From assembly GCA_016786665.1 (NCBI GenBank), contig JAEUVZ010000050.1:1-64000 (forward strand): 64,000 nucleotides of DNA, in the 5' to 3' direction. Position numbers and translations under genes: made by a program. How positions within the stretch are numbered: the first letter of the stretch is position 1; every line of letters starts with the position of its first letter. This DNA is from Flavipsychrobacter sp. (GTDB lineage Bacteria; Bacteroidota; Bacteroidia; Chitinophagales; Chitinophagaceae). A model generated the notes under the pieces. That model searched no databases. It was not told the origin of the DNA and saw only the letters and a list, made by a program, of their open reading frames with translations. Shown here in pieces: positions 1-8,588 of this stretch.

Positions 1-1542
1 AAATCGCTCGGTAAATTCGGCGGTGATACCGACAACTGGATGTGGCCCCGCCATACGGCCGATTTTTCTATGTTCCGTGTGTACGCCGGTGCCGATAACG
101 AGCCCGCGGCATACTCCAGCGGCAACGTGCCATACAAGCCCAAACACTTCCTGCCGGTAGATGCCAGCGGGCAGAAGGAAGGGGACTATGCTATGATCAT
201 GGGTTATCCCGGCCGCACCAATCGCTACGAGGTATCCTATGGTGTAAAGCTCGCTATCGACGAGGTGAACCCATCCATCGTAAACATACGCGACAAGCGC
301 CTGGCCATCATGCGCAAGCACATGAAAGGCAACAAGGCAACATACCTGAAGCTGACTTCGCTCTATTCAAGAGTAGCTAACTACTGGAAATACTTCATAG
401 GCCAGACCGAGCAGCTGAAGCGCCTGGGTGTAGTAGCCCAGAAGCAGGAGGCGGAAGACGATTTTGCTATGTGGGCGCGCGAGCGTGATGTGAAGAACGG
501 CGACCTCATGGATGAATTTGAAACTATTTACGAAGATTATACCCCGTATGCCAAGCACGTGGTGTACTATGGAGAAGCCATACGCGCATCGGCGCTCACC
601 AAGCTGGCGGCCTCTATGGAGCCAATGTACAAGGCGATGAAGGACGGTAAAGACCAGGAAACCATCAGCAAGATGGCTGCCGAAATGGAGAAAGGCCTGA
701 AAGCGTTCTACAAGGAGTACGATGCTGGTACGGAAAAGGAACTCTTTGCGGAAATGACAAAGATGTTCTACAACAATGTACCCAAAGCGCAGCACCCTTC
801 TATCTACGAGGAAATACAAGGTAAGTACAAAGGAAACTATGCCGCGTATACCAATTATGTATTTGGTAAATCGTTTATGGCTAACCCGGCGAAATTGAAG
901 GCTTTCCTGAAAGCGCCTAAAATGGAGCAACTGGAAAGCGACCCGGCGTTTGTGTACGCTACCAGCTTCTCCTCCAACTACAACGGCAAGTACAAAGCTA
1001 AAGTGGACGAATTCAACAATACCAAGAAGGACCTGCACCGCCGCTACATCAAAGCGCTCATGAAGATGAACCCAGGTAAGAACTATTACCCGGATGCTAA
1101 CTCCACTATGCGCGTTACCTATGGTAAGGTAGATGGTTACAGCAGTTCCGAAGGCCGCAAGTTCAACTATTTCACCACGCTGGATCAGACAGTGGCCAAA
1201 TACAAACCAGGCAATGAAGAGTTCGATTTACCCAAAGAACTCATCGCACTGAACAAAAAACGCGACTACGGCGTTTGGGCGGATGCCGATGGGTCACTGC
1301 ACACTTGCTTTATTACCGATAACGATATCACCGGCGGTAACTCAGGCAGCCCTGTTATCAATGGCAATGGTGAACTGATAGGCCTCGCTTTTGATGGTAA
1401 CTGGGAAGCAATGAGTGGCGACATCGCCTTCGATAAAAAGTACAAAAGAACCATTTGCGTCGATATCCGTTTTGTGCTCTTCCTGGTAGAAAAGCTGGGT
1501 AAAGCCCCGAACATCATCAACGAAATGGAAGTATATAAGTAA
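1..1542 (+). CDS. S46 family dipeptidyl-peptidase (DPP7-like), 5' end missing
   Basis: This is the C-terminal 513 residues of an exported serine dipeptidyl-peptidase of family S46, which removes dipeptides from peptide N-termini in the periplasm. The reading frame is open from base 1, so the start and the catalytic His lie outside the window. Visible are the Asp-containing motif RHTADFSMF near the left edge and the nucleophile motif TGGNSGSPV near residue 447. Eighteen residues after the catalytic Ser is a Gly (FDGNW). From memory of the family, Gly at this site marks DPP7-type preference for hydrophobic P1 residues, whereas Arg marks the acidic-specific DPP11. It is followed by a good terminator. 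Family call sure, specificity inferred. Confidence 0.93.
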   Translation, partial: KSLGKFGGDTDNWMWPRHTADFSMFRVYAGADNEPAAYSSGNVPYKPKHFLPVDASGQKEGDYAMIMGYPGRTNRYEVSYGVKLAIDEVNPSIVNIRDKRLAIMRKHMKGNKATYLKLTSLYSRVANYWKYFIGQTEQLKRLGVVAQKQEAEDDFAMWARERDVKNGDLMDEFETIYEDYTPYAKHVVYYGEAIRASALTKLAASMEPMYKAMKDGKDQETISKMAAEMEKGLKAFYKEYDAGTEKELFAEMTKMFYNNVPKAQHPSIYEEIQGKYKGNYAAYTNYVFGKSFMANPAKLKAFLKAPKMEQLESDPAFVYATSFSSNYNGKYKAKVDEFNNTKKDLHRRYIKALMKMNPGKNYYPDANSTMRVTYGKVDGYSSSEGRKFNYFTTLDQTVAKYKPGNEEFDLPKELIALNKKRDYGVWADADGSLHTCFITDNDITGGNSGSPVINGNGELIGLAFDGNWEAMSGDIAFDKKYKRTICVDIRFVLFLVEKLGKAPNIINEMEVYK

Positions 1543-1570
1543 GTATTGGGAAGTACGCATTGTATATACT

Positions 1571-1598
1571 AAGGTCCTGGCTCTGCCGGGACCTTTTT
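1571..1598 (+). terminator. Rho-independent terminator after the S46 peptidase
   Basis: AAGGTCC pairs with GGACCTT, with an inner GGC/GCC stem around a TCT loop and one T-G wobble. The hairpin is followed by five T. It lies 29 bases after the stop codon. Confidence 0.8.
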
Positions 1599-1720
1599 CA
1601 TTCCGCCGGCGTCAGAAGCCGTCAAACATCTGTGAGCACAAATGAATAATAGTATTTTTGAGCGCGCTCTTTTATTATAATGTATAATAATTTATTACTT
1701 TAGAGGTACAACCGAACCTC

Positions 1721-3244
1721 ATGAGAAAGCTACTACCTTTTTTCATCCTCTTCCTTTCACTTTCTGCTGGTGCGCAGAACTGGAATATTATTACTCCCGG
1801 AATAAACCGGTACTTTACTAACGGTTTTCACTACCTCCACGGAATGCGAATTGATTCGGTGATAAATACGGGCACTGACCTGCATTATTACCCGTACAGA
1901 TCTTTGAGGCAGGGTGGCTGGGTGGCTCCCTCCGGCAGTTGGCTGGGAGAACGCATTGTCAGGAAGTCTGACGGAACACACTTGTTCTTCAACAAATGGA
2001 ATGATACCATTGTCATTAAGTCGAAAGCGAATGTTGGAGAAAGCTGGGTGTTCTATAGTGATAGTTCCGATGTCTATTACAACGCGGAAGTGACCGCATT
2101 GGATACGATGACAATCCTCGGCTCGCTAGACTCAGTAAGACGAATTGCAATTTCTGTATTCGATGGCAACACACAACTCACGGCAGACTCTTTTAATAGT
2201 GCTGAAATAATTTTAAGTAAGCAACACGGAGCGTACACGATAACCGATATGTATTCTTTTCCCTATCACGACCCGGATACGAACATTCTTCTTGGATGGG
2301 ATGCTTTTTTCAGGTATACACAGTATCAGGTTACAGTTCCATACATACTCAACTTCGGTCAGCTTCCTGCGCCCGGCCCGCTCAATTGCATTTTTAAACT
2401 TGTCGATTTTGTCAATCCGACTTACGCCCAACTCAATGACTGGAATGTGGGGGACATTTTTCAGCGCGAGCGCTGCTGGGTAGGCAGTGGAAGTGTTTCA
2501 GGGTGTGGCGGCGGAACGTATTTCCTCGATACCGTTGTTAGCAAAAATGTGACGTTTTATGGGGTTGAGTATTTATTGAAGGGCTGGACGGCGGGACGTC
2601 ATTCCCAGGGAAGTAACGGTCAATATTACGTGATGAGCCCATCTCAGCGTACTCTCTTCTTCTCTAATTCCGAACATCTCTTTCCCGATAATTTTATTCC
2701 AGAGGCCGTTGATTCTTCCGATATATGGCGTCAGTATTTTTATCACTATTTCCCTTCCGATACGTCTAATTGCTCTACCGGGCAGATGTATTATAAATCT
2801 TGGGACGGCTCCGGTATTTCCTGGGTTCAATATTTTGAATCTTACAAAAAAGGTATCGGTTTATTGCGCTTGAATGATTTCGATGCCTCCCAGGGGGCGA
2901 CAGTTTCAGACTCATCTATTATCTATATGGTCCGAAACGGTGTTGCCTGTGGTGCATTCGTGCTTCCCGACACCAGTATCCCTGTCAACGCAAGTGCACT
3001 GGCGCCAGTCGTACAGACGGTGAAAGTATACCCGAATCCTGCGTCCGGCTATTTGCAAATTGATGCATCGTTTGATAATTATGATATCAGCCTATATAAT
3101 GCTCTCGGGCAGCAAGTAATTCATAAGTCTGTCACACAATCTAGGTTAAGCATAGATTTATCGCAGTTACCCCAGGGTATGTATCATCTTCAGGTCACAG
3201 TGAAAGACGGCGTTGTTTTACACCATAAAATAGTACACAATTAA
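1721..3244 (+). CDS. T9SS-secreted protein with type A C-terminal sorting domain (copy 1)
   Basis: A 507-residue secreted protein of unknown function. It begins with a signal peptide (MRKLLPFFILFLSLSAGAQ) and ends with a typical T9SS type A sorting domain from about residue 430 (VKVYPNPASG, then LYNALGQQV, then LPQGMYHLQV and a final HHKIV). Such domains direct passage through the type IX secretion system and surface attachment or release. The 400-residue middle part has no motif I recognise; it contains a few Cys and many Tyr/Trp/Asp, as in beta-rich secreted domains. The next gene is a tandem paralogue with a near-identical signal-peptide coding sequence. It is more AT-rich than the housekeeping genes nearby. 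Confidence 0.85.
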   Translation: MRKLLPFFILFLSLSAGAQNWNIITPGINRYFTNGFHYLHGMRIDSVINTGTDLHYYPYRSLRQGGWVAPSGSWLGERIVRKSDGTHLFFNKWNDTIVIKSKANVGESWVFYSDSSDVYYNAEVTALDTMTILGSLDSVRRIAISVFDGNTQLTADSFNSAEIILSKQHGAYTITDMYSFPYHDPDTNILLGWDAFFRYTQYQVTVPYILNFGQLPAPGPLNCIFKLVDFVNPTYAQLNDWNVGDIFQRERCWVGSGSVSGCGGGTYFLDTVVSKNVTFYGVEYLLKGWTAGRHSQGSNGQYYVMSPSQRTLFFSNSEHLFPDNFIPEAVDSSDIWRQYFYHYFPSDTSNCSTGQMYYKSWDGSGISWVQYFESYKKGIGLLRLNDFDASQGATVSDSSIIYMVRNGVACGAFVLPDTSIPVNASALAPVVQTVKVYPNPASGYLQIDASFDNYDISLYNALGQQVIHKSVTQSRLSIDLSQLPQGMYHLQVTVKDGVVLHHKIVHN

Positions 3245-3254
3245 ACCCTACCTC

Positions 3255-4763
3255 ATGAAAAAGCTACTACCTTTTTTCATCATCTTCCTTTCACTCTCTG
3301 CCGGTGCGCAGAACTGGAACCCATTACGTCCTGGTGTCAATAATTATTTCACCAATGTACACAACTACCTCCTCGGTATGCGGATTGATTCGGTAATAGG
3401 GCAGGGAGCAGACATACACTATTATCCGTTCAGGTCATTGAGGGGCGATTTTTTCAATTTTACTGATTCAGGTAGCTGGTTAGGGAAAGATATTATCCGC
3501 CGGTCTAACGGCACCTTCCTGTTCCCTAACAGGTGGGGAGACACCATTGCAGTTAAAACGCTGGCTGCTGTGGGCGACACCTGGCAGTTTTTTCACGATA
3601 GCACCCCTGTCTATTATAATGCAGAAGTTGTTGCTGCAGATACTATGACTATTCTGGGCGTAGCAGACTCCATAAAAACCATCCGGTTGACAGCATACGA
3701 CAACGGAGTGCCGCTGCTTACAGACTCTTTTAATAACGCTGAATTGGTATTAAGCAAAGGACATGGTTTTTATAAAACAATGCACTTGTATCTTTTTCCC
3801 TTCCACAGTCCTGATAGTACGGGCATGGACTACGACCTTTACTTCTACCATTCGTTATTGTCTGATAGCATGGCGAGTTTTAATTATCCGGTGAGTGCAG
3901 GGCCTGCCGCTGGTATATTTACTCTTGCTAACTACATAGTGCCAACGGGAACAGTGTTGACTAACTGGAATGTTGGCGACGTACGGGAATACTCAATATG
4001 CGCAAATTATACATGGTTTGGATGCGATCCGCCTACATCGTATAAGTTGGATACGGTAATTTCTAAAACAATAACATCGGATACCGTCAGTTACGCGACA
4101 AATGGATGGTGGGCAGATTTTACCAATGTCTTGCAACAGTATTTTTATACAATGGAACCTTATCAGGACTCATTTAAGATCAACGATAATCCTTACTGGG
4201 CGCATAGCTCGGCTGTGATGCCTGAAGAGTTTAATAATGTCTATGTTAATATGGCCTATTACCCCTTTCGGTATTATGTAGAAAAGGACACCTCGTTTTG
4301 CATGGAAAGTCCGAAGTATTCAGTGCGCGCAACTTATTGGTTTAATTCCATGTCTGTTACCCATAAAGCAGGCCTTGGACAAGTACAGTTCCACTCACAA
4401 GGCTATGACGGCCAAGTTGCAGAGATCCGCGACACCACACTTATCTACTACAAACACAACGGCCAATCCTGCGGTAGCTTCGTTATGCCCGATACAGTGG
4501 CTCCTGTTTCCGTAGCCAGTCAGGGGCAGCCCTTGTTCGTGAAAGTGTATCCCAATCCGGTGACTGATATATTGAATGTGGAACTATCTGCGAACGCTTA
4601 CGATATTATACTCTGCAACTCACTCGGGCAGCAGGTGTTTAAGCGCACAGGCTGTACCGCGCGGCAACAAATAGACTTAACGTACTTTAGCCCGGGAATA
4701 TACCATCTACAGATGATAACTGAAGACAAGGCTACACTACACCACAAGGTCGTCCGCCACTAG
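3255..4763 (+). CDS. T9SS-secreted protein with type A C-terminal sorting domain (copy 2)
   Basis: A 502-residue paralogue of the gene before it, 10 bases downstream, so the two are probably co-transcribed. Both share the signal peptide, motifs such as GMRIDSVI, the phrase AVGDTWQFF (VGESWVFY in copy 1), DTMTILG, NWNVGD and the sorting domain (here from about residue 426, VKVYPNPVTD). The order of the motifs is the same throughout, so this is a full-length tandem duplication that has since diverged. The role of the central region is unknown. The last four bases, CTAG at 4760-4763, also carry the stop codon of the convergent DUF6438 gene. Confidence 0.85.
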   Translation: MKKLLPFFIIFLSLSAGAQNWNPLRPGVNNYFTNVHNYLLGMRIDSVIGQGADIHYYPFRSLRGDFFNFTDSGSWLGKDIIRRSNGTFLFPNRWGDTIAVKTLAAVGDTWQFFHDSTPVYYNAEVVAADTMTILGVADSIKTIRLTAYDNGVPLLTDSFNNAELVLSKGHGFYKTMHLYLFPFHSPDSTGMDYDLYFYHSLLSDSMASFNYPVSAGPAAGIFTLANYIVPTGTVLTNWNVGDVREYSICANYTWFGCDPPTSYKLDTVISKTITSDTVSYATNGWWADFTNVLQQYFYTMEPYQDSFKINDNPYWAHSSAVMPEEFNNVYVNMAYYPFRYYVEKDTSFCMESPKYSVRATYWFNSMSVTHKAGLGQVQFHSQGYDGQVAEIRDTTLIYYKHNGQSCGSFVMPDTVAPVSVASQGQPLFVKVYPNPVTDILNVELSANAYDIILCNSLGQQVFKRTGCTARQQIDLTYFSPGIYHLQMITEDKATLHHKVVRH

Positions 4764-5266
4764 TCTTTCTTAGGAGCGTCCGCCACCTTCTTCCAGCTAC
4801 CATCTATCGGCGCCAGTTTATCCATCCGCTCTCCCAGTCCCTGGAGGAATTTGGGGGCGAATGGAGAGTTGGCGTTGTTGATTGTCTTCTCTCCTTTGTC
4901 GCCGTAGTCTATACTATAGTTGAGGCCGGCCAGGTCGGGGATGGTTTTGTATTTCTCGGAGCAGGTATCTACCTGGTAGCGATTAAAGTTTGCGAATAGC
5001 TCTGCTACCTTTTCGCTGTCCAGTTTCTTCTCATAGGTTCCCTGGTAAGGCGCGTTGGTACGCCCGGTGTAGGTAGCCATGCCGTCAGCATCTATTTTCA
5101 GCAGGTAGTCCGGGCACTTGCCAAAGCAGGCGGTTCGGTGCATCTCTATAGAGCGGATGCCCGGAGCCTTGGTTTCCGTGCCGGCGGTAGCCGCTTTCTT
5201 CTGTTGTGCGCACGCGCCGAATATGCTGGCCGCAAGAACTAATCCACAAAAAATACTCCTGTTCAT
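4760..5266 (-). CDS. DUF6438 domain lipoprotein
   Basis: A predicted lipoprotein of 168 residues. The start is placed at the internal ATG at 5266, because it gives a classic lipoprotein signal (MNRSIFCGLVLAASIFGAC, lipid-modified Cys19). The longer frame would begin at 5293, inside a -7 promoter element (5291-5298). The mature part has the pattern MHRTACFGKCPDY followed by IDADG and YTGR, which matches my memory of DUF6438, a family of unknown function common in Bacteroidota. The two Cys in CFGKC may form a disulfide. The C-terminus is Lys/Asp-rich. It stands alone and converges on the T9SS pair with a 4-base overlap. Confidence 0.8.
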   Translation of the reverse strand: MNRSIFCGLVLAASIFGACAQQKKAATAGTETKAPGIRSIEMHRTACFGKCPDYLLKIDADGMATYTGRTNAPYQGTYEKKLDSEKVAELFANFNRYQVDTCSEKYKTIPDLAGLNYSIDYGDKGEKTINNANSPFAPKFLQGLGERMDKLAPIDGSWKKVADAPKKD

Positions 5267-5290
5267 TATTTTATATATTTTTCCGTGTCC

Positions 5291-5298
5291 CAAAGATA
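5291..5298 (-). promoter_or_regulatory. -7 promoter element (TATCTTTG) for the DUF6438 lipoprotein
   Basis: Reads TATCTTTG on the minus strand, a match to the Bacteroidota consensus TAnnTTTG. It sits 24 bases before the ATG at 5266 and argues against the longer start at 5293. No -33 element was found. Confidence 0.55.
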
Positions 5299-5320
5299 AC
5301 AGATTAACCTACGCTGTAAA

Positions 5321-6448
5321 ATGAATAATGCAAATATGCTGCCAACCGGTATAGACCAGGAAACTTTCTACCAGCTTGCTCTAACATTTGTGCCCGATGT
5401 GGGAGCCAAAACCGCACGGGCGCTCTACGAGCACTTCGGCACCGCTACCCATATTTTCAACGCGCCGCTCAAGGAGATAAAGGCGATAGCAGGCATAGAT
5501 GAAAAACGCTCTAAGGGATTCCGAGACGATGATGTACTCCGGAAAACCGAAGCGGAGCTGAACATTGTGGCCCGCCACGGAATTAACATATTAAACTATC
5601 GCAATGGTAACTACCCGGCCCGCCTGGCCCAGTGTGTAGACGCACCATTGATAGTGTACTACCGGGGCAACGCCAACCTGGATGCGCAGAAGATAGTAGC
5701 CATTGTTGGTACACGAAAGAGTACCGACTATGGTAACCGCCTGGTAGACGAACTGGTGGAGGGCCTGCGGGCGCATGAGGATATGCTCATTATAAGCGGA
5801 CTGGCTGCGGGGATTGATACCCTGGCGCATAGGAAGTGCGTGGAGCTGAATATACCTACCGTAGGCGTGCTTGGCCACGGCCTGGACCGCATGTACCCGG
5901 TGGCTAATAAAAAGCTGGCAAAAGAAATGATGGAGAACGGCGGACTCCTCACCGAGTTCCCTTTTGAGACGGTGCCCGATAAGGGAAAATTCCCGATGCG
6001 GAATAGGGTAGTGGCGGGCCTTGCCGATGTCACCATAGTGGTGGAAAGCGCTATATCCGGTGGAGCGCTCATTACCGCCCGCATGGCCAGCGGATACAAC
6101 CGCGATGTAGCGGCCTATCCCGGCCGGGTAAACGATAGCCGCTCCGCGGGCTGCAACAAACTTATCCGCACCAACATCGCGGGTATGATCACCTGCGCCG
6201 ACGACCTGCTGGACATGATGAACTGGGGCAAGAGCAAGTCAAAAGCCGTTCAAAAAGAACTCTTCATCAACCTCACTCCCGAAGAACAAAAGATTATAGA
6301 TATACTCCAAACCAAAGACCAGGTACACGCCGATGAACTCTATCACCAAACAGGCTACACCAGTTCCCAACTCGCCGCCACACTCCTCCAACTGGAAATG
6401 CAGGACCTTGTAAAATCCCTCCCCGGAAAATTCTATAGAATGAATTAG
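5321..6448 (+). CDS. dprA: DNA-processing protein DprA
   Basis: A 375-residue DprA, the cytoplasmic protein that binds incoming single-stranded DNA during natural transformation and loads RecA. Order of domains: helix-hairpin-helix-like N-terminus (VPDVGAKTARALYEHFG), then the Rossmann-like core with VGTRKSTDYG near residue 128, SGLAAGIDTLAH, GHGLDRMYP, a Gly-rich LLTEFPF segment, MRNRVVAGLAD and SGGALITA, and a C-terminal winged-helix domain (about residues 305-375). All core motifs are intact and the length is normal. It is the last gene before the first repeat array. Confidence 0.96.
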   Translation: MNNANMLPTGIDQETFYQLALTFVPDVGAKTARALYEHFGTATHIFNAPLKEIKAIAGIDEKRSKGFRDDDVLRKTEAELNIVARHGINILNYRNGNYPARLAQCVDAPLIVYYRGNANLDAQKIVAIVGTRKSTDYGNRLVDELVEGLRAHEDMLIISGLAAGIDTLAHRKCVELNIPTVGVLGHGLDRMYPVANKKLAKEMMENGGLLTEFPFETVPDKGKFPMRNRVVAGLADVTIVVESAISGGALITARMASGYNRDVAAYPGRVNDSRSAGCNKLIRTNIAGMITCADDLLDMMNWGKSKSKAVQKELFINLTPEEQKIIDILQTKDQVHADELYHQTGYTSSQLAATLLQLEMQDLVKSLPGKFYRMN

Positions 6449-6463
6449 CGCACAATCCCGTCA

Positions 6464-7083
6464 TTGCGAGAGGCCATTTGGTGTCCGTTGTCACTGCGAG
6501 GAAGCACGACGAAGCAGTCTAACCAGCTTCATTCAAACAAAACACAAGCAAATACCCCAACCGTCCTTGCGAGCGCAGCAACCTCCCCCCACGTTCTTGC
6601 CCAGCTGCTCAGCCACCACACACATACGCACACCACCAGGAAAGCCCCCTTCAGGGGGTTGGGGGCCGACCCCACACCAATCACCCCACACCCCAACCGT
6701 TGTCACTGCGAGGAAGCACGACGAAGCAGTCTAACCAGCTTCACTCAAACAAAACACAAGCACACCCCAACCGTCCTTGCGAGCACAGCGAAGCAACCTC
6801 ACCCCACGTTCTTGCCAACCAGCCCAGCCACCACACACATACACAAACCTGGAAAGGCCCCCTTCAGGGGGTTGGGGGCCGACCCTACACCCCACACCCC
6901 AACCGTTGTCACTGCGAGGAGGCACGACGAAGCAGTCTAACCAGCTTCAGGGAAATAAAACACAAGGAATACCCAACCGTCCTTGCGAGCACAGCGAAGC
7001 AACCTCACCCCACGTTCTTGCCCAGCTACCCAGCCACCACATACACAAACCTGGAAAAGCCCCTTTAGGGGGTTGGGGGCCGC
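6464..7083. repeat. Composite direct-repeat array, three modules of about 210 bp
   Basis: The 725 bases between dprA and rimO hold three tandem modules, starting near 6486, 6699 and 6905 (spacing 213 and 206), preceded by a partial element at 6464. Each module has three parts in the same order: element A (GTTGTCACTGCGAGGAAGC... ending GAAGCAGTCTAACC), element B (CCGTCCTTGCGAGC... ending GAAGCAACCTCACC, then CACGTTCTTGCC) and element C (a C5/G5 hairpin, CCCCCTTCAGGGGG, followed by TTGGGGGCC). A and B are variants of one family with the pattern TGCGAG-n-CGAAGCA. A solitary copy lies at 8503-8545. Open frames across the array are low-complexity artefacts. No transposase is present. Confidence 0.88.
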
Positions 7084-7103
7084 CTATACTCTAAAAGAAC
7101 TAC

Positions 7104-7132
7104 AAAAAAAGCCACGACTCTCGTCATGGCTT
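7104..7132 (-). terminator. Rho-independent terminator after rimO
   Basis: On the minus strand AAGCCATGAC pairs with GTCGTGGCTT (one wobble) around a GAGA loop, followed by seven T. It lies 42 bases beyond the rimO stop. Confidence 0.85.
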
Positions 7133-7173
7133 CAAATATTCTCCTGGAAATCCCTTAATCCATAAATCCCGGT

Positions 7174-8481
7174 TCACACTACCTCTCCCTCCAGGTCATA
7201 ATCATACGCCTTCGTTATCCGCACATTCACAAAATCACCTATCGGTAATTCTTCCTCGCTGGTGATGATTACCTCGTTATCCACCTCCACGCTGTCAAAC
7301 TCGGTGCGGGCAAGGTAACGCCCTGCTTCCAGTTTATCTACTATCACTTTGTATTCTTGTCCTATGCGCTCCTGGTTCTTCTCATAAGAGATTTCCTGCT
7401 GCACTTCCATTATCTCCTGTGCCCGTGCCTCCTTCTCTTCCGAGGTCAGCGTATCAGCAAGGTCATACGCGCTGGTGTTCTCCTCGTGCGAATAAGTGAA
7501 GATGCCCACACGGTCCAGCCTCACCTCTTCCAGGAACTGCTTCAGTTGCTCCACATCATCCCTCGTCTCACCCGGGAAGCCCGCTATCAGCGTACTGCGT
7601 ATCGCAATGCCCGGCACCTTATCCCTGATGGCAGCAACAAGGTCATATATTTCCTGTGTCTCCATCTGGCGCTTCATCGCTTTCAGCATGTTGCCCGATA
7701 TGTGCTGTAACGGCATATCCAAGTAGTTGCAGATATTATCCCGCTCGCGCATCACATCCAGTATATCCAGCGGAAACTTGCTGGGGTAGGCATAGTGCAG
7801 GCGTATCCAGTGCAGCCCCGGCACATCAGAAAGGTGCTTCAGCAGTTCGCTTAGTGCACGCTTCTTGTAGATATCCAGTCCGTAGTAGGTAAGTTCTTGC
7901 GCTATCAGCATTACTTCCTTCACCCCCATGCTCACCAGCTTCTTCGCTTCGGCCACTACTTCTTCTATCGTCTTGGAAACATGCCCGCCGCGCATCAGTG
8001 GTATCGCGCAGAAAGAGCACGTGCGGTTGCAGCCCTCCGATATCTTCAGGTAAGCATAGTGCTTCGGTGTAGCCAGCATGCGTTCACCTATCAGTTCCGC
8101 CTTATAGTCTGCGTTGAATTGTTTCAGTATCAGCGGCAGCTCCATCGTCCCGAACCAGGCATCCACTTCAGGTATCTCCTTCATCAGGTCGTGGCGGTAG
8201 CGCTCGCTCAGGCAGCCGGTAATATACACCTTATCCAGTTTGCCGTCACGCTTCAGCTCCACCTGCTCCAGTATGGTATTCACGCTTTCTTCCTTGGCCT
8301 TGTCTATAAAGCCGCAGGTATTTACCACCACTATGTTGTGGTCCAGCTTTTCGCTCTCATGCTTCACCTTTATGCCATTGGCACTCAGTTGGCCGCTCAG
8401 CACTTCACTATCCACCATGTTCTTGGAGCAACCAAGAGTGATGATATTCACCTTATCCTTCTTAAGCGTTCTGGTCTTCAA
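7174..8481 (-). CDS. rimO: Ribosomal protein S12 methylthiotransferase RimO
   Basis: A 435-residue radical-SAM enzyme that methylthiolates an Asp of ribosomal protein S12. The N-terminal MTTase domain has its three cluster Cys (C18 in LGCSKN, C56 in NTCGF, C90 in TGCLSE). The radical SAM triad is C151, C155 and C158 in EGCNRTCSFC. A TRAM-like domain forms the C-terminus from about residue 370. The start is TTG at 8481: there is an in-frame stop just upstream, no ATG nearby, and the resulting N-terminus (MKTRTLKKDKVNIITLG) looks like that of related RimO proteins. Single gene with its own terminator. Confidence 0.95.
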   Translation of the reverse strand: MKTRTLKKDKVNIITLGCSKNMVDSEVLSGQLSANGIKVKHESEKLDHNIVVVNTCGFIDKAKEESVNTILEQVELKRDGKLDKVYITGCLSERYRHDLMKEIPEVDAWFGTMELPLILKQFNADYKAELIGERMLATPKHYAYLKISEGCNRTCSFCAIPLMRGGHVSKTIEEVVAEAKKLVSMGVKEVMLIAQELTYYGLDIYKKRALSELLKHLSDVPGLHWIRLHYAYPSKFPLDILDVMRERDNICNYLDMPLQHISGNMLKAMKRQMETQEIYDLVAAIRDKVPGIAIRSTLIAGFPGETRDDVEQLKQFLEEVRLDRVGIFTYSHEENTSAYDLADTLTSEEKEARAQEIMEVQQEISYEKNQERIGQEYKVIVDKLEAGRYLARTEFDSVEVDNEVIITSEEELPIGDFVNVRITKAYDYDLEGEVV

Positions 8482-8502
8482 TATTCTTTATTTTATTTAT
8501 CA

Positions 8503-8545
8503 CGTCATTGCGAGGAACGAAGCAACCTCACGTAGTGCTCTTGCA
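8503..8545. repeat. Solitary copy of the TGCGAG-type repeat
   Basis: CGTCATTGCGAGGAACGAAG followed by CAACCTCACGTAGTGCTCTTGC, in the rimO-der gap. It matches element B of the array at 6464-7083, including the trailing CTTGC, but with a shorter centre. TTGC and GCAA can pair around GAGGAACGAA. Confidence 0.75.
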
Positions 8546-8588
8546 CTCACTTCAATGGACACACTGTCGTATTACCGAATTGTCAAAC

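Noticed and set aside
6464-7165. Several overlapping open frames in the dprA-rimO gap (His/Thr/Pro-rich)
   Set aside because: They are translations of the repeat array, repeat with the modules and shift frame between modules.
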